Below, in pieces: positions 54,223-64,000 of a stretch of DNA of 64,000 nucleotides. This stretch comes from Serpens gallinarum (lineage in GTDB: Bacteria > Pseudomonadota > Gammaproteobacteria > Pseudomonadales > Pseudomonadaceae), in NCBI RefSeq assembly GCF_014836765.1, contig NZ_JACSQG010000001.1, positions 430,896 through 494,895 of the forward strand, in the 5' to 3' direction. The notes under the pieces are model-generated. The model did not search any database and was not told the origin of the DNA. It saw only the letters and a list, made by a program, of their open reading frames with translations. The position numbers and the translations under genes are program-made. Every line of letters starts with the position of its first letter. Within the stretch, counting starts at the first letter, position 1.

Positions 54223-55986
54223 TCAGAAGCGGCTATTCGCCTGGCGCAGACGTGCGGCAAAGCTGGCCGCGTCGGTTTCGCCGACGGTGCGCAGATCCTG
54301 CCATTCCTCTCCGGTAGGCGCGAACAATTGCAGCGCCGGTGGGCCAAACAGCTGGTAGCGATCGAGTAGGGCACGTTGTGACGCATCGCTGCGGGTAATG
54401 TCAAAGCGCACCAGTTGATAGCCGGTGAGGTGCTCGCGGACCTTTGGCGCTTCCAGCACTTCCCGCTCTATAACCTTGCAACTGATGCACCAGTCGGCAT
54501 ACCAGTCGAGCAGCAGTGGCTGATCGGCATTCTTCGCCGCGAGCAGGGCAGCGTCGAGCGCAGCCGGCGTGTCCAGCATTTGCCAGCCATTGCCCGGGGA
54601 CGAAAGCGTGGCGGTCTGTATCTCCATGCGACCAAGCGGACGCAGGGGATCGGACTCGCCCTGCAGGGCGCCGATCCAGGCACTCAGGCCGTACACCAGC
54701 AGTGCCAGGCCGGCCAGTTGGGCGATTTTCTGCTTGCCCGGCTTGGGGATGAACTCCAGCGCGCCCAGCCACAGCGCCGTGCCGGCCGCCAGCAAACCCC
54801 ACAGTGCCAACGCCGCTGGGCCGGGTAGCACGCGCTCCAGCAGCCATACCGAAACCGTTAGCAGTAGCACGCCAAAGGCATTGCGCACGGTCACCATCCA
54901 GGTGCCGGACCTGGGCAGAAGGGCACCGCCGCCCACGGCGAACAGCACTAGCGGTGTGCCCATTCCCAAGCCCAGGGCGAACAGCTTGAGCCCGCCACCA
55001 AGGGCATCGCCACTGACGCTGATGTAGAGCAGGGCGGCGACCAGTGGAGCGGATACACAAGGCGACACCAGCAGACTGGACAGCACGCCCAGCAGCGCCG
55101 CGCCCCACAACGAGCCGCCGCGGGTATTGCTGGCCAGTTTATCCAGCGGTTCGCTGATGACGCGGGGCAGGCGCAGCTCGAACGTGCCGAACATGGCCAG
55201 GGCGAAGGCTGCGAAAAAAGCAGCAAAGGGCACGAGAATCCAGGGAGATTGCAGGCGCGCCTGCAAATTCAGGCCGGCACCAAACACACCCATCAGCGCG
55301 CCAAGCAAGGCGAAACAGGCCGCCATCGGCAGCACATAAGCTACCGACAGGCTGAGGCCGCGCATCCCGCCGATCTGCCCGCGCAAAACGACACCGGAGA
55401 GAATGGGCAGCATCGGCAGTACGCACGGGGTGAAGGTCAGGCCCAAGCCGGCCAGAAAGAACAACGCCAAATCGCCCCAGCTCCAGGCCTGTGCCTCACC
55501 CGCTGCGTCGGCTGGGGCATCGCCGATGCTGAACGCACGGGTTTCCGGGGGATAACACAGGCCCAAATCGGCGCAGCCCTGATAGCCCACGCTGAGGGTA
55601 AACGGCAGGTTTTGCGGGTTGTCCACAGGCACGACAATGTCCGTCACGCCGTAATACACCTCGACATCGCCAAAAAATTCATCGGTCTTGGCAGTTCCGG
55701 CAGGCAATTGCGGGTTGCCAATCGTCACGCCTGGCTGGTCACTGTTGAACGTGAAGCGATGCTGGTACAGGTAATAGCCATCGGCATTGATAAAACGCAG
55801 GTGAGCGCTGCCGTCATCGGCGGCCTCGCTAAGCTCAAGCCGAAAGGCTTTGTCCACCGGCAGAAAATCCTGGCTATTGTTCAGTGCGCCACCGGACAAA
55901 GCGGAGGGTGGGCGAGGGGCGTCGAACAGGCCGGCACTGGCGGGCAGGGTGAACAGCAGTAGCAGGCATAACAGCAGGCGGGGCAT
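54223..55986 (-). CDS. dsbD: Thiol:disulfide interchange protein DsbD
   Basis: DsbD passes electrons from cytoplasmic thioredoxin across the inner membrane to periplasmic thiol reductases. The 587-residue product has a signal peptide ending PASAG. The N-terminal beta domain has [14 protein letters not shown] with its Cys pair, eight membrane helices follow with Cys in TFTPCVLPM and VSPCVSAP, and the C-terminal thioredoxin-like domain has YADWCISCK. The ATG at 55986 was chosen for the signal peptide; the frame is open to 56025. It is divergent from proA. Confidence 0.95.
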   Translation of the reverse strand: MPRLLLCLLLLFTLPASAGLFDAPRPPSALSGGALNNSQDFLPVDKAFRLELSEAADDGSAHLRFINADGYYLYQHRFTFNSDQPGVTIGNPQLPAGTAKTDEFFGDVEVYYGVTDIVVPVDNPQNLPFTLSVGYQGCADLGLCYPPETRAFSIGDAPADAAGEAQAWSWGDLALFFLAGLGLTFTPCVLPMLPILSGVVLRGQIGGMRGLSLSVAYVLPMAACFALLGALMGVFGAGLNLQARLQSPWILVPFAAFFAAFALAMFGTFELRLPRVISEPLDKLASNTRGGSLWGAALLGVLSSLLVSPCVSAPLVAALLYISVSGDALGGGLKLFALGLGMGTPLVLFAVGGGALLPRSGTWMVTVRNAFGVLLLTVSVWLLERVLPGPAALALWGLLAAGTALWLGALEFIPKPGKQKIAQLAGLALLVYGLSAWIGALQGESDPLRPLGRMEIQTATLSSPGNGWQMLDTPAALDAALLAAKNADQPLLLDWYADWCISCKVIEREVLEAPKVREHLTGYQLVRFDITRSDASQRALLDRYQLFGPPALQLFAPTGEEWQDLRTVGETDAASFAARLRQANSRF

Positions 55987-56211
55987 GGGGATCTCGCAGG
56001 CGGAAACTGCCGGCATGATAACCAACTTGTTCGTCAGCGTCAGATGACTACTGGCCGCAGGGCGTTACAACTATTGCGAAATGCTGCTTACAGTGGGTCG
56101 CAATCAGCGTCTGGCGCTAAGATGATTGGGCGTGTGCACGGCGCGCTGTGCTTGACAAGCCGGCACGGCTATAATCTGCCGCTTTCTCCGACTCTTTCCA
56201 GATCCGAAGCC

Positions 56212-57477
56212 ATGACCGACTCCGTGCTCGACTATATGACCCGCCTGGGCCGCGCCGCGCGCGAGGCCTCGCGAGTGACTGCGCGTGCTACTACGGCGCA
56301 GAAGAATAATGCCCTGTTGGCCGTCGCGCGCGCCCTTGATGGCGCCCGTGTCGAGTTGCTGGCTGCCAATGAGAAGGATTTGGCTGCCGGTCGTGCTTCC
56401 GGCCTGGACGACGCCATGCTCGACCGCCTGGCGCTGACGCCAGCACGTATCGATGAGATGATCGAAGGCCTGCGCCAAGTTGCTGCGCTGCCTGATCCGA
56501 TCGGTTCGATCCGTGACATGCGCTATATGCCGTCCGGCATTCAGGTCGGCAAGATGCGTGTCCCATTGGGAGTGATCGGCATCGTCTACGAGTCGCGGCC
56601 CAACGTGACCATTGACGCTGCCAGCCTGTGTCTGAAGTCAGGCAATGCCACCATTTTGCGGGGCGGCTCCGAGGCGATTCATTCCAATCAAGCGATTGCC
56701 CGCTGCATTCAGCTGGGCTTGGCCGAGGTTGGCCTGCCGGCGGCGTGCGTGCAGGTGGTGGAAACCACGGACCGTGCCGCCGTGGGCGCGCTGATCACCA
56801 TGCCGGAGTTCGTCGACGTCATCGTGCCGCGCGGCGGCAAAGGGCTGATCGAGCGCATCAGTCGCGATGCCAAGGTGCCGGTGATCAAACATCTGGACGG
56901 TGTCTGCCACGTGTACATCGACGTCGCTGCCGACCTGGACAAGGCCATTCGCGTCGCTGACAACGCCAAGACTCAGCGCTATGCGCCGTGCAATGCCATG
57001 GAAACCCTGTTGGTGCATGCCGATGTAGCGGACCGGGTATTGCCGCCGCTGGCTTCGGTCTATCGCGATAAGCAGGTTGAGTTGCGCGGGTGCGAACGTA
57101 CCCGCGAGCTGCTGGGCAGCGATGTGCGGGAAGCCGTTGAGGACGACTGGTTCGCCGAATACAACGCACCGATTCTGGCGATTCGCGTGGTCGATTCGCT
57201 TGAGCAGGCCGTCGAGCACATCAACCATTACGGCTCGCACCATACCGATTCGATCATCACCGAAAATTTCAGTGATGCGCGGCGTTTTCTCACTGAGGTG
57301 GATTCCAGTTCGGTGATGATCAATGCTTCGACCCGTTTTGCCGACGGCTTCGAATATGGCCTGGGGGCGGAGATCGGCATTTCCACCGATAAGCTGCATG
57401 CGCGTGGTCCGGTCGGCCTGGACGGCCTGACCAGTGAAAAATACGTGGTCTTTGGCGACGGGCATACCCGCAGCTGA
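56212..57477 (+). CDS. proA: Gamma-glutamyl phosphate reductase
   Basis: ProA reduces gamma-glutamyl phosphate to glutamate semialdehyde in proline synthesis. The 421-residue product begins [20 protein letters not shown], has [16 protein letters not shown], and the catalytic Cys260 in [13 protein letters not shown]. The end [15 protein letters not shown] is typical. The ATG at 56212 was chosen; the 56 codons upstream to 56044 are not family-like. A TATAAT lies at 56170-56175 upstream. It leads a plus-strand operon, and its TGA overlaps the nadD ATG. Confidence 0.97.
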   Translation: MTDSVLDYMTRLGRAAREASRVTARATTAQKNNALLAVARALDGARVELLAANEKDLAAGRASGLDDAMLDRLALTPARIDEMIEGLRQVAALPDPIGSIRDMRYMPSGIQVGKMRVPLGVIGIVYESRPNVTIDAASLCLKSGNATILRGGSEAIHSNQAIARCIQLGLAEVGLPAACVQVVETTDRAAVGALITMPEFVDVIVPRGGKGLIERISRDAKVPVIKHLDGVCHVYIDVAADLDKAIRVADNAKTQRYAPCNAMETLLVHADVADRVLPPLASVYRDKQVELRGCERTRELLGSDVREAVEDDWFAEYNAPILAIRVVDSLEQAVEHINHYGSHHTDSIITENFSDARRFLTEVDSSSVMINASTRFADGFEYGLGAEIGISTDKLHARGPVGLDGLTSEKYVVFGDGHTRS

Positions 57478-58121
57478 TGACACGGCGCATCGGTATTCTG
57501 GGCGGCACCTTTGATCCGGTGCACATAGGACACCTGCGCGGAGCGCTGGAGGTCGCGGAGCTGCTCGACCTTGATGAGGTGCGGTTGACTCCCAGCGCCC
57601 GCCCGCCCCATCGGGGTACGCCGCAGGTGTCTGCCGAAGACCGGCTGGCCATGGTGCAATGTGCCGTCCAGGGCGTCACGCCACTGACGGTGGATGACCG
57701 TGAACTGCGCAGGGACAAGCCGTCCTACACCGTTGATACGCTGCTTTCACTGCGCCAGGAGTTGGCGGTCCACGATCAACTGTTTCTCCTGCTGGGCTGG
57801 GATGCCTTTTGCGGGCTGCCCAGCTGGCATCGCTGGGAAGAACTGCTCGACCATTGCCATATCCTCGTGTTGCAACGGCCGGACGCCGACAGCGAGGCGC
57901 CCGATGAACTGCGCAACTTGCTGGCCGGGCGCAGTGTCAGTGACCCACTGACGCTGAATGGTCCGGGCGGGCAAATCTCGTTTATCTGGCAAACGCCGCT
58001 GGAAGTCTCCGCCACGCAATTGCGTGAGCGGCTGGCCAGCGGCAGATCGATCCGTTTTCTGGTGCCCGATGCGGTACTGGCATACATACACGCGCATGGG
58101 CTGTACCCTGCGTCGAACTGA
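57477..58121 (+). CDS. nadD: Nicotinate-nucleotide adenylyltransferase
   Basis: NadD adenylates nicotinate mononucleotide in NAD synthesis. The 214-residue product shows the nucleotidyltransferase motif [11 protein letters not shown] (residues 9-19) and the C-terminal SATQLRERL (the SxTxxR motif). [18 protein letters not shown] is the substrate loop. The ATG at 57477 overlaps the proA stop by one base (TGATG), and rsfS follows 22 bases after the stop, giving the usual proA-nadD-rsfS-rlmH run. Confidence 0.96.
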   Translation: MTRRIGILGGTFDPVHIGHLRGALEVAELLDLDEVRLTPSARPPHRGTPQVSAEDRLAMVQCAVQGVTPLTVDDRELRRDKPSYTVDTLLSLRQELAVHDQLFLLLGWDAFCGLPSWHRWEELLDHCHILVLQRPDADSEAPDELRNLLAGRSVSDPLTLNGPGGQISFIWQTPLEVSATQLRERLASGRSIRFLVPDAVLAYIHAHGLYPASN

Positions 58122-58143
58122 ACCTTAAGTGAAGAGTTTCCGA

Positions 58144-58503
58144 ATGCAAAACGAACAACTGGTCCAGCTGGCGGTCGCCGCCCTGGAAGATATGAAGGCC
58201 CAGGACGTCACCGTTATCGATGTGCGCGGCAAGACCAGCGTCACCGACTTCATGGTGATTGCCAGTGGTTCTTCCAGCCGTCACGTCAAGTCGCTGGCCG
58301 ACAATGTCCTTGAGAAGGTCAAGGAGCAAGGTGTGCGCCCGATCGGCTGTGAAGGCATGGAAGGCGGCGAGTGGGTGCTGCTCGATCTGGGCGATGTGGT
58401 AGTGCATACCATGCAAACGGCCACGCGCGAGTTCTACGACCTGGAGCGCCTGTGGCGCGGTGCGGAGCAAAGCCGCGCACAGCACGGCACCGACGCGGAA
58501 TAA
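58144..58503 (+). CDS. rsfS: Ribosomal silencing factor RsfS
   Basis: RsfS binds ribosomal protein L14 and blocks subunit joining when nutrients are short. The 119-residue product has [25 protein letters not shown] and [16 protein letters not shown], the conserved core of the Iojap/RsfS family. The ATG at 58144 follows GAAGAG at a seven-base distance; a GTG five codons earlier (58129) is the alternative. It lies between nadD and rlmH. Confidence 0.95.
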   Translation: MQNEQLVQLAVAALEDMKAQDVTVIDVRGKTSVTDFMVIASGSSSRHVKSLADNVLEKVKEQGVRPIGCEGMEGGEWVLLDLGDVVVHTMQTATREFYDLERLWRGAEQSRAQHGTDAE

Positions 58504-58512
58504 GCCGCAGCC

Positions 58513-58980
58513 GTGCGAATCAAACTGATTGCGGTCGGCTCGCGCATGCCGCGCTGGGTGGAAGATGGCTGGCATGAATATGCCAAGCGCCTGCCGCCCG
58601 AACTGCCGCTGGAACTGGTGGAGATTCCGTTGCACACCCGCGGCAAGAATGCCGACGTGGCGCGGCTGATCCGTCAGGAAGGCGAGGCCATGTTGGCCAA
58701 GGTGCAACCGGGCGAACGCATCGTCACCCTTGAGGTACATGGCAAGCCCTGGAGTACCGAGCAACTGGCGGCTGAGCTGGAACGCTGGCGTCTCGAAGCG
58801 CGCAATGTCAATCTGATGGTTGGTGGGCCCGAGGGCCTGGCGCCAGAAGTATGCGCGCGCAGTGAGCAGCGTTGGTCGTTGTCGCCCTTGACCTTGCCGC
58901 ATCCGCTGGTGCGCATTCTGCTCGGCGAGCAGATCTATCGCGCCTGGACCGTCCTCAACGGGCATCCTTATCACAAGTAG
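58513..58980 (+). CDS. rlmH: 23S rRNA (pseudouridine1915-N3)-methyltransferase
   Basis: RlmH methylates pseudouridine 1915 of 23S rRNA. The 155-residue SPOUT-fold protein begins [20 protein letters not shown], has [12 protein letters not shown], the SAM-binding VGGPEGL, and the C-terminal [18 protein letters not shown] with its knot. The start is GTG at 58513, nine bases after the rsfS stop. mrdA begins 12 bases downstream. Confidence 0.96.
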   Translation: MRIKLIAVGSRMPRWVEDGWHEYAKRLPPELPLELVEIPLHTRGKNADVARLIRQEGEAMLAKVQPGERIVTLEVHGKPWSTEQLAAELERWRLEARNVNLMVGGPEGLAPEVCARSEQRWSLSPLTLPHPLVRILLGEQIYRAWTVLNGHPYHK

Positions 58981-58992
58981 TCAGCCGTAACG

Positions 58993-60888
58993 ATGCCGCA
59001 CTCGATCCCCCTGCATGACCACGAACGCAACACCCGCCTGGTGCGGCGGCGCATGCTCGTGGGCGCCGCCTGTGTCGTGGTGCTGACCCTGCTGCTGATT
59101 GCGCGGATGTTTTATCTGCAGGTGATCCAGTTTGAGCATCACACCACCCTGTCGGAGAACAACCGTGTTCACGTGCAGCCCGTGCCGCCAACGCGCGGGC
59201 TGATTTATGACCGTAACGGGATTTTGCTGGCTGATAACCGACCGAGTTTCAGCCTGACGGTCACGCGTGAGCGGGCCGGTGACTGGGAAGATGTGTTGGA
59301 CCGCATCGTCGCGGTGCTGCAGCTGGGCGATGAAGAACGTCAGTTGTTCGAGAAGCGCGTGCGCCAGGGGCGCCGGCCCTTCGAGCCGGTGCCGATCATG
59401 TTCGAGCTGTCCGAAGAGCAGATTGCCCGCATCGCGGTCGATCAGTTCCGTTTGCCTGGAGTCGAAGTCGCCGCGCAATTGGTTCGTTATTACCCCCAGC
59501 AAGAACACTTCGCTCATTCGGTCGGCTATGTCGGGCGCATCAACGAGCAGGAACTCAAGCGTCTCGACACGGTTAATTACAGCGGCACGCACCATATCGG
59601 CAAAACCGGCATCGAGCGTTTTTACGAGGATCAGTTGCACGGTCAGGTCGGCTACGAAGAAGTCGAAACCAATGCCCGGGGACGTGTGTTGCGCGTGCTC
59701 AAGCGCACCCCGCCGCAGCCCGGCAAGGATCTGGTGCTCAGTCTGGATGTGCACCTGCAGGCCGCAGCCGAAGAGGCGTTGGCCGGGCGCCGAGGCGCAG
59801 TGGTGGCTCTGGAGCCGGCTACCGGTGAAGTGCTGGCCATCGTCAGTCAGCCCAGCTTTGACCCCAACCTGTTCGTCACCGGCATCAGTTTCAAGAAGTA
59901 CGCGGAGCTCAGCGAGTCCATTGATCGTCCGCTGTACAACCGCGTGTTGCGTGGTCTGTATCCGCCGGGCTCGACCATCAAGCCGATGGTGGCAGTCGCC
60001 GGGCTGGACAGCGGCACAGTTACGCCGGACACCAAGATATTCGACCCCGGTTATTTCCAGTTGCCCAATCACAGTCACCGTTACCGTAACTGGAACCGTT
60101 ATGGAGATGGCTGGGTCAGTCTGGAGCTGGCGGTTGCCCGCTCCAATGACACCTATTTTTATGAGTTGGCCCACAAGATGGGCATCGACGAGTTACATCG
60201 TTACATGTCGGCTTTCGGCTTCGGCAAGCGCGTGTCCCTGGACATGTTCGAAGAAACCGCAGGCTTGATGCCGTCGCGCGAATGGAAACAGGCGCGCTAT
60301 CGCCAGGTCTGGTTCCCGGGCGAAACCGTTATTCTCGGCATCGGTCAGGGCTACATGCAGTCCACACCCCTGCAGCTGGCTCAGGCGACTTCGCTGATGG
60401 CCACGCGAGGCAAGTGGATTCGACCGCATCTGGCAAAAAGTGTCGGTGGTGTGCCAACGGTGGATCCCAATCCATTTCCGGACATCGAATTGAAAAATCC
60501 CCGCTTTTGGGAAGAGGGGCGTCGCGCCATGGAGGCGGTGGTCCACGGGGCCCGTGGCACTGCCCGCAGAGTGGGCCTGGATGCGCCTTACCGGATCGCC
60601 GGCAAAAGCGGTACGGTTCAGGTGGTGGCCATTGCACAAGGCGAAAAATATGACCGAGAAAAGCTTGATGAACGGCATCGTGACCACGCACTGTTTGTCG
60701 CCTACGCACCGGCTGACGACCCACAGATCGCCGTGGCGGTAATGGTCGAGAACGGCGAGTCGGGCTCTGGGGTGGCCGGTCCGGTGGCGCGCCAGGTGAT
60801 GGATGCCTGGCTGCTGGGTGAAGACGGTCGCCTCAAGCCTCAGTTTGCCCCGCCGCAACCCGCCGAGGTGGTTCGCCGTGTTCAATGA
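58993..60888 (+). CDS. mrdA: Penicillin-binding protein 2
   Basis: PBP2 is the transpeptidase of the cell-elongation complex. The 631-residue product has one N-terminal membrane helix (residues about 20-40), the dimerisation domain, and the transpeptidase triad: Ser327 in GSTIKP, Ser384 in SND and Lys538 in KSGT. PPTRGLIYDRNGILLADN is the pedestal motif. It overlaps rodA by 11 bases. The partner RodA and the lytic enzyme MltB come next, so the operon supplies the rod-shape machinery. Confidence 0.97.
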   Translation: MPHSIPLHDHERNTRLVRRRMLVGAACVVVLTLLLIARMFYLQVIQFEHHTTLSENNRVHVQPVPPTRGLIYDRNGILLADNRPSFSLTVTRERAGDWEDVLDRIVAVLQLGDEERQLFEKRVRQGRRPFEPVPIMFELSEEQIARIAVDQFRLPGVEVAAQLVRYYPQQEHFAHSVGYVGRINEQELKRLDTVNYSGTHHIGKTGIERFYEDQLHGQVGYEEVETNARGRVLRVLKRTPPQPGKDLVLSLDVHLQAAAEEALAGRRGAVVALEPATGEVLAIVSQPSFDPNLFVTGISFKKYAELSESIDRPLYNRVLRGLYPPGSTIKPMVAVAGLDSGTVTPDTKIFDPGYFQLPNHSHRYRNWNRYGDGWVSLELAVARSNDTYFYELAHKMGIDELHRYMSAFGFGKRVSLDMFEETAGLMPSREWKQARYRQVWFPGETVILGIGQGYMQSTPLQLAQATSLMATRGKWIRPHLAKSVGGVPTVDPNPFPDIELKNPRFWEEGRRAMEAVVHGARGTARRVGLDAPYRIAGKSGTVQVVAIAQGEKYDREKLDERHRDHALFVAYAPADDPQIAVAVMVENGESGSGVAGPVARQVMDAWLLGEDGRLKPQFAPPQPAEVVRRVQ

Positions 60889-62023
60889 GTTTGACCGTAC
60901 CCTGTCCAACCAGGATGCGCTGCGCCGCCGGGCCAGTCCGCTGCAGCGTCTGCATATCGACGGCATTCTGCTGTTGCTGTTGCTGGTTCTGGCGGCCGTC
61001 AGCCTGTTCGTGCTGTATTCGGCCAGCGGCAAGAACCTCGAGTTGCTCGCCAAGCAGGCCAGCTCCTTCGGCTTGGGCCTGGCGGCCATGTTGGTGATCG
61101 CCCAGTTGGAACCGCGCTTCATGGCCCGTTGGGTGCCGTTTGCATATGTTGTCGGAGTGGGGCTGCTCGTGGTGGTGGACGTAATGGGCCACAACGCCAT
61201 GGGCGCGACTCGCTGGATCTATATCCCCGGAGTGATTCGCTTCCAGCCGGCGGAATTCATGAAAATCATCATGCCGGCCACCATTGCCTGGTATCTGGCC
61301 AGCCGCAGTTTGCCGCCGGGCCTCAAGCACACCAGCATCAGTCTGCTGCTGATCGTTATCCCCTTCGTATTGATCCTGCGTCAGCCTGATCTGGGTACGT
61401 CCTTGCTGATTCTCGCCTCAGGTGCCTTTGTATTGTTCATTGCCGGATTGCGCTGGCGCTGGATTATCGGTGCGGTGGCAGCCGTGGTACCGATTGCCGT
61501 GTTCATGTGGTACTTCGTGATGCACCAGTACCAGAAGCAGCGGGTGCTGACCTTCCTTGATCCGGAGAGCGATCCGCTGGGCTCGGGCTGGAACATCATC
61601 CAGTCCAAGGCGGCCATTGGTTCGGGCGGTGTGTATGGCAAGGGCTGGCTGCTCGGTACCCAATCACACCTGGACTTTTTGCCGGAAAGCCATACCGACT
61701 TTATCATTGCCGTGCTCAGCGAAGAGTTTGGTCTGGTGGGTGTTTGCCTGCTTCTTCTTCTTTATTTGTTGCTGATTGCCCGTGGTACGGTAATTACGCT
61801 GCAGGCGCAGACGCTGTTTGGCAAACTCCTCGCCGGAAGCATGACGTTAACGTTCTTTGTGTATGTATTCGTCAATATCGGCATGGTCAGCGGTCTCCTG
61901 CCGGTGGTGGGGGTACCCCTGCCGTTTATCAGTTACGGTGGTACCTCGTTGGTGACCCTGCTGTCAGGGTTTGGAGTTTTGATGGCCATTCACACCCATC
62001 GCAAATGGATCGCACCCCAATGA
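60878..62023 (+). CDS. rodA: Rod-shape-determining protein RodA (SEDS glycosyltransferase)
   Basis: RodA polymerises peptidoglycan glycan chains with PBP2. The 381-residue, ten-helix product has LYSASGKN, the RATRWI-like GATRWIYIPGVIRFQPAEFMK, and the functional SHTDFI with Asp274. It ends GVLMAIHTHRKW. The start is GTG at 60878, inside mrdA; this gives MFNEFDRTLSNQDALRRR, matching the family N-terminus. It overlaps mltB by four bases (ATGA). Confidence 0.95.
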   Translation: MFNEFDRTLSNQDALRRRASPLQRLHIDGILLLLLLVLAAVSLFVLYSASGKNLELLAKQASSFGLGLAAMLVIAQLEPRFMARWVPFAYVVGVGLLVVVDVMGHNAMGATRWIYIPGVIRFQPAEFMKIIMPATIAWYLASRSLPPGLKHTSISLLLIVIPFVLILRQPDLGTSLLILASGAFVLFIAGLRWRWIIGAVAAVVPIAVFMWYFVMHQYQKQRVLTFLDPESDPLGSGWNIIQSKAAIGSGGVYGKGWLLGTQSHLDFLPESHTDFIIAVLSEEFGLVGVCLLLLLYLLLIARGTVITLQAQTLFGKLLAGSMTLTFFVYVFVNIGMVSGLLPVVGVPLPFISYGGTSLVTLLSGFGVLMAIHTHRKWIAPQ

Positions 62024-63030
62024 AGAACACGTTGCAGACTGTACAGGGCTGGCTGACCGCAACCTTTGCCGCGGTGATGCTGGCCGCCTCGGGTGTTGCC
62101 AGCGCTACGACTTACCAAGGTTCGCCTCATGCACAGGCGATGATTGACGAACTGACCCGCAGCTATGGTTTCGCCGAAGAACAGCTCCAGGCCCTGTTCG
62201 CCGAAGCCGAGCGCAAGCAGGCCATTCTGGATGCCATCTCCAAGCCAGCCGAGCGGGTAAAGCCCTGGAAGGAATACCGGCCGATCTTCATCACCGAGGC
62301 GCGTATCGCCCGTGGTGTGGATTTCTGGCGCGAACACCAGGAGGCACTGAGCCGCGCCGAGCGCGAATATGGCGTGCCGGCCTCGGTGATCGTGTCGATC
62401 ATCGGCGTGGAAACTTTCTATGGCCGCAACACCGGCAATTACCGGGTGCTCGATGCCTTGTCCACCCTGTGCTTCGATTACCCGCCGCGTGCACCATTTT
62501 TCTGTCAGCAGCTGCGCGAATTCCTGCAACTGACGCGTGAAGAGCAGGTCGATCCGCTGCAGCTCAAGGGCTCCTATGCGGGCGCCATGGGTCTGCCGCA
62601 ATTCATGCCGGGCAGCTTCCGCGCCTATGCGGTGGACTTCGACGGCGATGGCCGTATCGATATCTGGAATAATCCCGTAGATGCCATCGGCAGCGTGGCC
62701 AGTTACTTCAAGCGTCATGGCTGGGCCAGCGGCGAAGCGGTGGTCAGTCGGGCTGAGGTCCAAGGCGATCGCATCGAGGAGGGTCTCAACACGACCCTTG
62801 ACCCACAGCACACGGTGGCTCAACTGCGTGTGCTGGGTTGGCAGCCGGCTACCGCCTTGGCGGACGATTTGCCGGTCCTCGCCTTTCGTTTCGAGGGCGA
62901 GGCGGGTGATGAATACTGGTTCGGGCTGCATAATTTTTCAGTGATCACCCGCTATAACCGCAGCACCATGTACGCCATGGCCGTGCATCAACTGGCCGGC
63001 GAACTAAGCCGCGTGCGGGGCATGAAGTGA
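62020..63030 (+). CDS. mltB: Membrane-bound lytic murein transglycosylase B family
   Basis: MltB cleaves the glycan backbone of peptidoglycan to anhydromuropeptides. The 336-residue product has a signal peptide ending VASAT without a lipobox, so it may be soluble periplasmic, like Slt-type Pseudomonas B enzymes. The catalytic Glu131 is in SIIGVETFYGRNTGNYRVLDAL. GSYAGAMGLPQFMPGSFR is the second signature. ATG 62020 overlaps the rodA stop. rlpA follows at once. Confidence 0.94.
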   Translation: MKNTLQTVQGWLTATFAAVMLAASGVASATTYQGSPHAQAMIDELTRSYGFAEEQLQALFAEAERKQAILDAISKPAERVKPWKEYRPIFITEARIARGVDFWREHQEALSRAEREYGVPASVIVSIIGVETFYGRNTGNYRVLDALSTLCFDYPPRAPFFCQQLREFLQLTREEQVDPLQLKGSYAGAMGLPQFMPGSFRAYAVDFDGDGRIDIWNNPVDAIGSVASYFKRHGWASGEAVVSRAEVQGDRIEEGLNTTLDPQHTVAQLRVLGWQPATALADDLPVLAFRFEGEAGDEYWFGLHNFSVITRYNRSTMYAMAVHQLAGELSRVRGMK

Positions 63031-64000
63031 TGGTCAGGATGGGGTTGCCGCTGGCTTTGTCTAGCCTGCTGATCGTGGCCGGGTGCTCCAGCCCGCCCGT
63101 GTCCAAGCCCACTGCAAGTACGCCAGGGCTGAGCGGGCCGACGAGCTACTCCCGTCCGCACCAGGATGGCGCGCCCTGGTGGGATGTGGATGTCTCGCAG
63201 ATTCCCGACGCCACGCCAATGCCGCACTACGGACGCTTCAAGGCTAATCCCTATACGGTGCTGGGCAAGAGCTACTACCCCATGCCCGACGGGCGTAACT
63301 ATCGGGAGACGGGTACAGCCTCCTGGTACGGCACCAAGTTCCATGGCCAGGCCACCGCCAACGGCGAGTCCTATGATCTTTACGGGATGACCGCCGCACA
63401 CAAGACTCTGCCGCTGCCCAGCTACGTAAAGGTCACAAACCTGGACAACGGTCGCCAGGTGACGCTGCGGGTCAATGATCGCGGGCCGTTTTATTCCGAC
63501 CGCATCATCGATTTGTCCTTCGCTGCGGCCAAGAAGCTCGGCTTCGCCGAGAGCGGTACGGCGCGCGTGCGAGTGGAAGGCATCGATCCCCATGAATGGT
63601 GGGCTGCACGCGGCCAGCCGGTGCCTGGCGTGCTGGCACAACCCGCTGCGGCTGCACCGGCTTCCAGGCTGAGCACTCAGCCCATGGAGCAGTACACACC
63701 GCCGCCACAGCAGCATGCCGCGGCCGTGCTGCCCGTGCAGGTCGCCTCGGCGTATCCTCAGGCGGTTCAAAACAATGCGCTGTATTTACAGGTAGGGGCT
63801 TTTGCCAATCCGGATGCGGCAGAGCTGCTCAAGGCCAAGTTGTCTGAAACTGTTTCAGTGCCCGTTTTCCTAAGCTCCGTGTTGCACAATAACCAGATTC
63901 TGCACCGTGTTCGCCTGGGGCCGATTGGCAGCCAGAGCGAGGCCCAGCAAGTGCAGGACAGTGTGCGTCTGGCCAATCTTGGTCAGCCCCGTCTAGTGCG
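63030..64000 (+). CDS. rlpA: Septal-ring lipoprotein RlpA, 3' end outside window
   Basis: RlpA is an outer-membrane lytic transglycosylase that cleaves denuded glycan strands at the septum. The first 323 residues are present. The signal MVRMGLPLALSSLLIVAGC has a lipobox (Cys19). The double-psi beta-barrel is at GTASWYGTKFHGQATANGE to VNDRGPFYSDRIIDLS. A Pro/Gln/Ala-rich linker leads into the SPOR domain (YLQVGAFANPDAAELLKAKL). The start ATG overlaps the mltB stop (TGATG). The frame stays open to the right edge. Confidence 0.95.
   Translation, partial: MVRMGLPLALSSLLIVAGCSSPPVSKPTASTPGLSGPTSYSRPHQDGAPWWDVDVSQIPDATPMPHYGRFKANPYTVLGKSYYPMPDGRNYRETGTASWYGTKFHGQATANGESYDLYGMTAAHKTLPLPSYVKVTNLDNGRQVTLRVNDRGPFYSDRIIDLSFAAAKKLGFAESGTARVRVEGIDPHEWWAARGQPVPGVLAQPAAAAPASRLSTQPMEQYTPPPQQHAAAVLPVQVASAYPQAVQNNALYLQVGAFANPDAAELLKAKLSETVSVPVFLSSVLHNNQILHRVRLGPIGSQSEAQQVQDSVRLANLGQPRLV

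Noticed and set aside
56152-56175. TTGACA and TATAAT upstream of proA as a perfect sigma-70 promoter
   Set aside because: The spacing is only 12 bases, too short for sigma-70. The TATAAT alone may be a -10 with a different, weak -35.
1-64000. CRISPR arrays, insertion sequences or prophage
   Set aside because: No regularly spaced repeats, transposase or phage structural genes were seen; hcp and vgrG are phage-like in fold only and belong to a T6SS island.

Overview
The window reads as chromosome of a Pseudomonas-type gammaproteobacterium. It has high-GC coding sequence, the aroQ-accB-accC-prmA-DUF3426-dusB-fis-purH-purD-retS gene order remembered from Pseudomonas aeruginosa, and a proA-nadD-rsfS-rlmH-mrdA-rodA-mltB-rlpA block typical of the genus. 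A REP element and other short dispersed inverted repeats lie between genes. Species cannot be fixed from the sequence alone; the dispersed GGTGGAT-type repeats recall the mendocina/stutzeri side of the genus, which is a weak inference.

Region 1 (1-9.7 kb) is a compact selenocysteine module. After the 5' part of a YdcZ-type transporter comes fdnGHI, a respiratory formate dehydrogenase whose alpha subunit reads through an in-frame UGA followed by a bacterial SECIS hairpin. It is followed by fdhE (assembly), selA, selB and the tRNA-Sec gene selC. Everything for Sec insertion except selD is here.

Region 2 (9.7-20 kb) holds mixed housekeeping and accessory genes: a GcvH-like lipoyl protein with a DsrE partner, two DUF4136 lipoproteins, cmoM, a MazG-like pyrophosphohydrolase, a lipid set (MaoC-like, AraC regulator, long FabG-like reductase, thiolase), a RIO1-type kinase behind a non-coding region rich in DnaA-box-like motifs, and ferritin ftnA.

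Region 3 (20-34 kb) carries copper and efflux control (copA-cueR with a perfect MerR-type operator, a NalD-like repressor divergent from a Bcr/CflA-type MFS pump) and an orphan type VI secretion island. That island is hcp with a sigma-54-type promoter, vgrG, a DUF4123 adaptor, a 1074-residue VasX-like membrane effector and a putative immunity protein. No T6SS structural genes are present. A DUF2946/PCuAC copper pair follows.

Region 4 (34-43 kb) has a YegD-like Hsp70, a YbhN-like membrane protein, a GNAT acetyltransferase, an EamA transporter, a DksA/TraR zinc finger, a hemerythrin, a MarC-like protein and the hybrid sensor kinase RetS. Region 5 (43-56 kb) has an MHS-family transporter sitting between retS and purD, then purD, purH, fis, dusB, a DUF3426 protein, prmA, accC, accB, aroQ and dsbD on the minus strand. 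Region 6 (56-64 kb) is the plus-strand proline/NAD/ribosome/cell-elongation operon, which runs off the right edge inside rlpA.

The most interesting items are the self-contained Sec/formate dehydrogenase cluster, the T6SS effector island with its sigma-54 site and hcp/vgrG hairpin, the GcvH-like/DsrE pair, and the DnaA-box-like cluster. No CRISPR array, IS element or prophage was seen.
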